Shown: in pieces, positions 59,053 through 64,000 of the stretch | How positions within the stretch are numbered: the first letter of the stretch is position 1 | How the letters are laid out: each line of letters opens with the position of its first letter | Assembly: GCF_000389635.1 (NCBI RefSeq) | Contig: NC_021182.1 | Span: forward strand, 868,001-932,000 | DNA: 64,000 bases | Direction of reading: 5' to 3' | From: Clostridium pasteurianum BC1 | GTDB lineage: Bacteria; Bacillota; Clostridia; Clostridiales; Clostridiaceae | Notes under the pieces: model-generated | Databases searched by the model: none | What the model saw: the letters and a program-made list of their open reading frames with translations, nothing else | What the model was told of the DNA's origin: nothing | Program-made: the position numbers and the translations under genes

Positions 59053-61458
59053 TCATACATATATATCCGAAAGCTCTATTTTAATTTTTTCTATATTGCT
59101 ATGGTCTGCAAATTTCTCTTCATTGTTACAATTTTCATCACCTTTTAGCAGCTTTACGGGAAGGGTTATTTTAAATTCACTTCCTTTATTTGGAGCACTC
59201 TCTAACTCAATTATTCCATTATGCAAAACCACTAGTTCTTTCACTAAGGAGAGACCTATGCCACTGCCTTCTGAACCTCTTGATAAAGATTTATCCACTT
59301 GAACAAATTTTTTAAATATTGAAGCTTGCTTATCAGGAGGTATTCCTATCCCTGTGTCCTTTACGGAAATAACTATGTTGTCTACTTTATCCTGTATATT
59401 AACTTCTATGCTTCCGCCAGGAGGTGTAAATTTTATTGCATTGGATAATAAATTAAGTATAATTCTTTCTATAGCATCTGAATCAAAAGCCATAACTTTT
59501 TCTTCAATGTCTGTGTCAAAAGTAATATTAATATCTTTGCTTTTTACATAATCAACAGTAGACATTACAGTATTTTCTAAAGTAAAGACTATATCATCAT
59601 TTTTAAAGTGCGTAGAAAAATTACCTGAATCGATCTTTGTTATATCTATAAGGTTATTAATAATTCTAAGCAATCTATAACAGTTTAGTTTCATTATATC
59701 TATATATTTTTCTGAAGTTTCATCTTTACCTTCAGTAGTTCTATTTTTAAGTTCTATAATTTGAAGAGCACTGAAAATTAAATTTAAGGGAGTTTTAAAT
59801 TCGTGAGAAATATTAGAAAAAAAGTTGGTCTTTAATTCATCGTAGTATTTTAACTCCTTAATAAGTTTTTTATTTTTCTCATTTAGTTTATGCTCAGTTA
59901 TATCACGACCTAATAACATCAATCCTTTACGGCTTCCGTCTTCGTTAAATAGAGGAATTCTCAAGGTATCATAAATTTTATTAGTTTCTTCTCTTCTATT
60001 TAGAATAACTTCTTTAGTTCTATATATAGTTCCTGTTTCCCATGTTTTTCTATCGTTGGTTTCAAATTCATCAAGTAAATCTTCGTTAAAATATGGAGAT
60101 GTATTTATATCATTCATATTAATATTTTCATAATCATCTCTGCTAATGTTTAAGAGGCGGAGAGCAGCGTCATTTATTTCCAGAAAAATTCCTTTATCAT
60201 TTTTAAAATAAATTATATCAGGAGTAGAATTTATTAATGTATTTAGCAGGTTTTCATTATCGGACAGCGAATTTTCAGCAAGTCTGCGCTTGTATATATT
60301 AAAAATTATTAAAAACATTTGTAAAGCAATTATAAATATGATAATAGAAGCAGCAATGGGGAAAAACATGTTTTTATAAATATTAAAATAATCTATAGGT
60401 GCATTGCGTATTATTGATCCTTTGGGCAGAGATTTTAGGTCAATGCCAAATTTTTTTAATTGCAGGTAATTAAATTCATAGTTATGGGCGGTGTCTTCTG
60501 TAACAGGTATACTGGAAGGCCTTTCACCATTTAATATCATTAAAGCTAAATCACCTATACTACTCCCATAACTATCTGCGTATGTAAGCATACCGCCTAT
60601 GCTTTGATTATTTATATATGAGCTTGCTCTGCAGTAAATAGGTATGCGAGAATCTTTAAAGAGTATATCTGCAGCTGATGACTGTGAGATTACTTTGTCG
60701 CTGATGCCTTTATAGGCATCAGCAGTTGCACTAAAATAGATAACAGTATCTTTAGGTAAGTTATTTATTTCTTTTTTTAATTTAAAGATATCACTTTCAT
60801 CAGAAAATAAGAAATTAATTTTGTTTTTATATAGAGGTATTAAACTTTCAACAAGTTTTTTATGATAAATTCCAAATTGAGTTTTATCTGTGATTACAAA
60901 TATTTGTTTAGTTTTTGGATGAAGACTCAAAGCTACATCAAGAGTACTTTTGATATCCGGATTCTTTGTTATTCCAGTATAGTTCGAATGACCCTTAACC
61001 AAAGAAGTGTCAAAAGAAGGTACTCCACTAAATACAACAGGGGTATTGGGGAATAATTTGTCTCCATAATTAAGCATAAATTTAAAGGCATTATCATTCA
61101 TATCATCTAAAGTGATGACAGCATCAAATTTTGTATTCTCATATTTAACTTTATACAGATTATAAAGCTGCTGGGAATAGGTATCCCCCAAGTTATTATT
61201 GTAATCCATATATTCAATTGCAACATTTATATTTTTTTTACTTTTTATAAATTTTGAATTTATTGATGATATTATTGTATTTTCAAAACTCATTGACTCA
61301 GTGCCATTGGTAAAATTATTATAATTTTTGTTTGAATTTAAAATAAGTACATTTTTTTCAGTTTCATTTTCAGCATAAGCAGTACTTTGGAATAAAGAAA
61401 GAAAAATAGCAAAAGATATTAGAAAAATATATTGTTTTGTATGTTTAAAAATTTTCAC
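59053..61458 (-). CDS. Sensor histidine kinase with ABC-substrate-binding sensor domain, copy 1
   Basis: An 801-residue membrane kinase. Signal/first helix (about 8-28), an extracellular periplasmic-binding domain like ABC_sub_bind (VLILNSNKNYNNFTNGTESM, FDAVITLDDMNDNAFKFMLN, GGMLTYADSYGSSIGDLALM), a second helix near 345-370, a PAS domain (LLNTLINSTPDIIYFKNDKG, LLGRDITEHKLNEK), HisKA with phospho-His near 552 in NISHEFKTPLNL, and HATPase_c (NLLSNAIKF, DTGIGIPPDKQ, GSGIGLSLVKELV). It should sense an extracellular small molecule. No receiver domain or response regulator gene is seen. Confidence 0.92.
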   Translation of the reverse strand: MKIFKHTKQYIFLISFAIFLSLFQSTAYAENETEKNVLILNSNKNYNNFTNGTESMSFENTIISSINSKFIKSKKNINVAIEYMDYNNNLGDTYSQQLYNLYKVKYENTKFDAVITLDDMNDNAFKFMLNYGDKLFPNTPVVFSGVPSFDTSLVKGHSNYTGITKNPDIKSTLDVALSLHPKTKQIFVITDKTQFGIYHKKLVESLIPLYKNKINFLFSDESDIFKLKKEINNLPKDTVIYFSATADAYKGISDKVISQSSAADILFKDSRIPIYCRASSYINNQSIGGMLTYADSYGSSIGDLALMILNGERPSSIPVTEDTAHNYEFNYLQLKKFGIDLKSLPKGSIIRNAPIDYFNIYKNMFFPIAASIIIFIIALQMFLIIFNIYKRRLAENSLSDNENLLNTLINSTPDIIYFKNDKGIFLEINDAALRLLNISRDDYENINMNDINTSPYFNEDLLDEFETNDRKTWETGTIYRTKEVILNRREETNKIYDTLRIPLFNEDGSRKGLMLLGRDITEHKLNEKNKKLIKELKYYDELKTNFFSNISHEFKTPLNLIFSALQIIELKNRTTEGKDETSEKYIDIMKLNCYRLLRIINNLIDITKIDSGNFSTHFKNDDIVFTLENTVMSTVDYVKSKDINITFDTDIEEKVMAFDSDAIERIILNLLSNAIKFTPPGGSIEVNIQDKVDNIVISVKDTGIGIPPDKQASIFKKFVQVDKSLSRGSEGSGIGLSLVKELVVLHNGIIELESAPNKGSEFKITLPVKLLKGDENCNNEEKFADHSNIEKIKIELSDIYV

Positions 61459-61789
61459 AATAGTTAATACCCCCGTCTACATTAAGAATTATTTATCTTA
61501 ATGTAATTTTATATCTAAATTTGTAGATTTTGTTATATTACATATGCATATATTCTACATAAAATATAAAATTCCTTTTTTAGAAAGTTTAGTCTGTGTA
61601 GATTTAACATAAAAAAATGCTTATGGAATCTCATAAGCAAATGCTAAGAAATGAAGTATTAGGGATTAACTAAATAACTAAGTAAAAATCAGAAATATAA
61701 GTTAGCTGCATAGGTGTCTGACTGTACGCCAAGTAAATTAACCTAGGGATGTCATATGAGTCTCTGACTATGTATTAGTCCAGTTAATT
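61459..61789 (-). other. Gap between the two kinase genes
   Basis: Contains the terminator of the upstream kinase (61611-61639), a weak relic of the palindromic repeat (ACCTAGGGATG, 61741-61751), and presumably the promoter of kinase copy 1. No gene is seen. Confidence 0.5.
61611..61639 (-). terminator. Terminator of kinase copy 2
   Basis: Minus-strand stem TGCTTATG / CATAAGCA (61618-61625 with 61632-61639) followed by seven T on that strand. It shows that the two kinase genes are separate transcripts or only partly co-transcribed. Confidence 0.75.
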
Positions 61790-64000
61790 TTAGTAATCAT
61801 ATATATCGGAAAACTCTATTTTAATTCTTTTAATTTTGCTATTATGTTTAATGATTGTATCATTTCTGCTGTTTTTATCTTCTTTTACTAGTTTCACTGG
61901 AAGGGTTATTTTAAATTCACTTCCTTGGTTTGGAGCACTTTCTAATTCAATAGTTCCACTGTGCAAAACTACTAGTTCCTTTACTAAGGAAAGGCCTATG
62001 CCGCTGCCTTCTCTGCTTCTGGATAAAGATTTGTCCACCTGAACAAACTTTTTAAATATTGAAGCTTGTTTATCCTTAGGTATTCCTATGCCTGTATCCT
62101 TTACAGAAATAACTATACTGTCCTTATTATCATGTATATTAACTTCTATACTTCCCCCAGTAGGTGTGAATTTTATTGCATTAGATAGCAAATTCAATAT
62201 GATTCTTTCCATGGCATCCAGATCAAAAGCCATAACTTTTTCTTCAATTTCTGTATCAAAGGTAATATTTATACCTTTACTTTCTACATAGTCTACAATA
62301 GATGTTACAATATTTTCTATTATAAATACTATATCGTTATTTTCAAGGTGTGTAAAAAAATTACCAGAATTAATTTTTGTTATGTCTATAAGATTATCAA
62401 TAATTCTAAGTAATCTATAGCAGTTTTGTCGCATTACAGCTGTGTATTTTTCTAAATCTTTATCTTCAAGAGTACGTCTATTCTTAAGTTCTATGATTTG
62501 AAGAGCACTAAAAATTAAATTTAGTGGAGTTTTAAGTTCATGAGAGATATTAGAAAAAAAATTGGTTTTTAATTCATCATAGTATTTTAACTCCCTAATA
62601 AATTTTTCATTTCTCTCATTTTGTTTATGTTGGGTTATATCACGACCTAGTAAAATTAATCCCTTAGGACTTTTATCTTCATTGAATAAAGGGATTCTCA
62701 AGGTATCGTAAATTTTATTTACGTTATCAACTTGATCCAGCATAAGTTCTTCCATTCTATACATAGTACCTAATTTCCAGGCTTTTTTATCATTTCTTTT
62801 TAATTTATCAAGCAGTTCTTTAGTAAAAATTGATATATCATTTAGTTTGTTCATATTGATATTTTTATAATCTTTTCTTGTAATGTTCAGCAGTTTCAAG
62901 GTTGCATCATTTATTTCAAGAAATTCATTTTTTTCATTTTTAAAATAAATTAAATCAGGAGTAGAATTTATCAATGTTTTTAGTAAACTTTCGTGATCTG
63001 ACAGTAGTTTTTCAGCAAGTCTACGCTTAGATATATTAAAAATTATAAAAAGTGTTTCTAAAACAACTACAAATATGACAATAAGAATAAAAATACGTAT
63101 AGCCATAGATTTATATATATCAAAATATCCAATAGGTTCATTGACTATTTTTGATCCTTTAGGTAAAGAGTTTATGTCAAGGTGAAATTTTTTTAACTGT
63201 GTGTAATTGAATTCATAGTTATGTGAGGCATCTTCCGTAACTGGTATATTGGAAGGTTTTTCTCCCTGTAATATTTTTAAAGCTAGTTTACCTATACTAT
63301 TTCCATAACTATCAGCATATGTCATCATTCCACCTAGGCTTTGCTTGTTTGTGGATAAGCTTTCTCTGCTGTACATAGGTATATTGGAATCTTTAAAGAG
63401 TATATCTGCAGCTGTTGTAGCTGGAATTATTTTATTATTACTATCTTTAAAACTTGCATTTAAATAAATAACCGTATCTTCTGGTAAGCTATCTATCTCT
63501 TTTTTTAGTTTATTTATATCACTTTCCTCAGAAAATAAAAATTTAACTTTATCTTTATATAAAGGCATAAAGCTTTTAATAATATTTTTATTGGAAACCC
63601 CATATGCACTTTTATCTGTAATTACAAATACCTGTTTAGTTTTTGGGTGAAGTTTCAAAGCAACGTCAATGGTACTTTTTACATCAGAATTCTTTGTTAT
63701 TCCTGTAAAGAGTGGATGATTATTAAGCAAAGACTTATCAAAAGAAGATACTCCCGAAAATATAATAGGGGTATTGGGAAATAATTCATTGCTATACTTA
63801 AGCATAAACTTAAAGGCACTATCATTCAAATCATCTATAGTAATTACAGCATCAAATTTAGTATTTTTATATTTAGTTTTGTATAAATTATAAATTTCCT
63901 GAAAGTATGTATCTTGAGAGACATTATTAAAGTCAAGGTATTGGAGGTTCACATTTATATTTTGCTTGCTATTTATAAAAACTGAATCTATAGAAGATAA
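61790..64000 (-). CDS. Sensor histidine kinase with ABC-substrate-binding sensor domain, copy 2 (5' end outside)
   Basis: At least 736 residues; the frame stays open to the window end, and the residues before GTG 63952 (LSSIDSVFINSKQNINV) align with copy 1 (ISSINSKFIKSKKNINV), so the true start is beyond 64000. Same order of domains: binding-protein-like sensor (FDAVITIDDLNDSAFKFMLK, GGMMTYADSYGNSIGKLALK), helix, PAS (LLKTLINSTPDLIYFKNEKN), HisKA with NISHELKTPLNL, HATPase_c (NLLSNAIKF, DTGIGIPKDKQ, GSGIGLSLVKELV). The kinase half is much more alike between the copies than the sensor half, as expected if they recognise different ligands. Confidence 0.9.
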   Translation of the reverse strand, partial: LSSIDSVFINSKQNINVNLQYLDFNNVSQDTYFQEIYNLYKTKYKNTKFDAVITIDDLNDSAFKFMLKYSNELFPNTPIIFSGVSSFDKSLLNNHPLFTGITKNSDVKSTIDVALKLHPKTKQVFVITDKSAYGVSNKNIIKSFMPLYKDKVKFLFSEESDINKLKKEIDSLPEDTVIYLNASFKDSNNKIIPATTAADILFKDSNIPMYSRESLSTNKQSLGGMMTYADSYGNSIGKLALKILQGEKPSNIPVTEDASHNYEFNYTQLKKFHLDINSLPKGSKIVNEPIGYFDIYKSMAIRIFILIVIFVVVLETLFIIFNISKRRLAEKLLSDHESLLKTLINSTPDLIYFKNEKNEFLEINDATLKLLNITRKDYKNINMNKLNDISIFTKELLDKLKRNDKKAWKLGTMYRMEELMLDQVDNVNKIYDTLRIPLFNEDKSPKGLILLGRDITQHKQNERNEKFIRELKYYDELKTNFFSNISHELKTPLNLIFSALQIIELKNRRTLEDKDLEKYTAVMRQNCYRLLRIIDNLIDITKINSGNFFTHLENNDIVFIIENIVTSIVDYVESKGINITFDTEIEEKVMAFDLDAMERIILNLLSNAIKFTPTGGSIEVNIHDNKDSIVISVKDTGIGIPKDKQASIFKKFVQVDKSLSRSREGSGIGLSLVKELVVLHSGTIELESAPNQGSEFKITLPVKLVKEDKNSRNDTIIKHNSKIKRIKIEFSDIYDY

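Overview
The window is about 64 kb of very AT-rich, low-GC Gram-positive DNA. Genes have strong purine-rich ribosome binding sites, frequent GTG/TTG starts and clostridial protein families, so a Clostridium (sensu stricto)-like anaerobe is the best guess. This rests on composition and protein style only; no rRNA or tRNA gene is present to confirm it.

Positions 1-36000 are a large exopolysaccharide/capsule region. It starts with glycosyltransferases, a Wzy-like polymerase, a Wzx-like flippase, a pyruvyl transferase and acetyltransferases (1-10590). A decayed zone with IS3 and ISL3 transposase remnants follows the first acetyltransferase, and a membrane-anchored heparinase-like lyase lies on the minus strand. 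Next come nucleotide-sugar genes rfbA-rfbB-rfbC-galU, two membrane O-acyltransferases, an IS200-type element, a second nearly identical galU, and two copies of a chain-length modulator plus tyrosine kinase pair. Phosphoglucomutase, an aldose-1-epimerase-like protein, a PHP-type tyrosine phosphatase and an O-antigen ligase/polymerase complete the set. The region has been heavily rearranged: galU is duplicated with its upstream palindrome, a third galU scrap and an rfbA scrap are left behind, and manA survives only as two fragments 9 kb apart. The promoter upstream of rfbA recurs twice. An ABC export pair and two tandem minus-strand secreted proteins of unknown function sit inside it.

Positions 36000-44700 carry a flavin/FeS oxidoreductase, an Rpn-family nuclease, an unusual small sigma factor with an XRE-type regulator, and a 1077-residue secreted repeat protein. 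From about 36 to 59 kb the gaps between genes repeatedly hold members of one palindromic repeat family (core ACCCCWGGGGT), several of them placed as terminators.

Positions 44700-64000 hold a TetR-MFS drug-efflux pair with candidate operators and a radical SAM/DUF4130 pair behind a perfect LexA box. Then follow a secreted S53 peptidase with five exact 324-bp repeats, a small unknown protein, a secreted GH32 fructanase behind a catabolite-type operator, an L,D-transpeptidase, and two tandem sensor histidine kinases without a response regulator (the second cut by the window end).

Taken together this is a cell-surface locus: polymer synthesis and its phosphotyrosine control, surface proteins sharing one repeat type, wall remodelling and extracellular fructan use. 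The most noteworthy items are the SOS-box-controlled radical SAM pair, the paired secreted orphan proteins, the palindromic repeat family, and the visible record of rearrangement in the polysaccharide genes.
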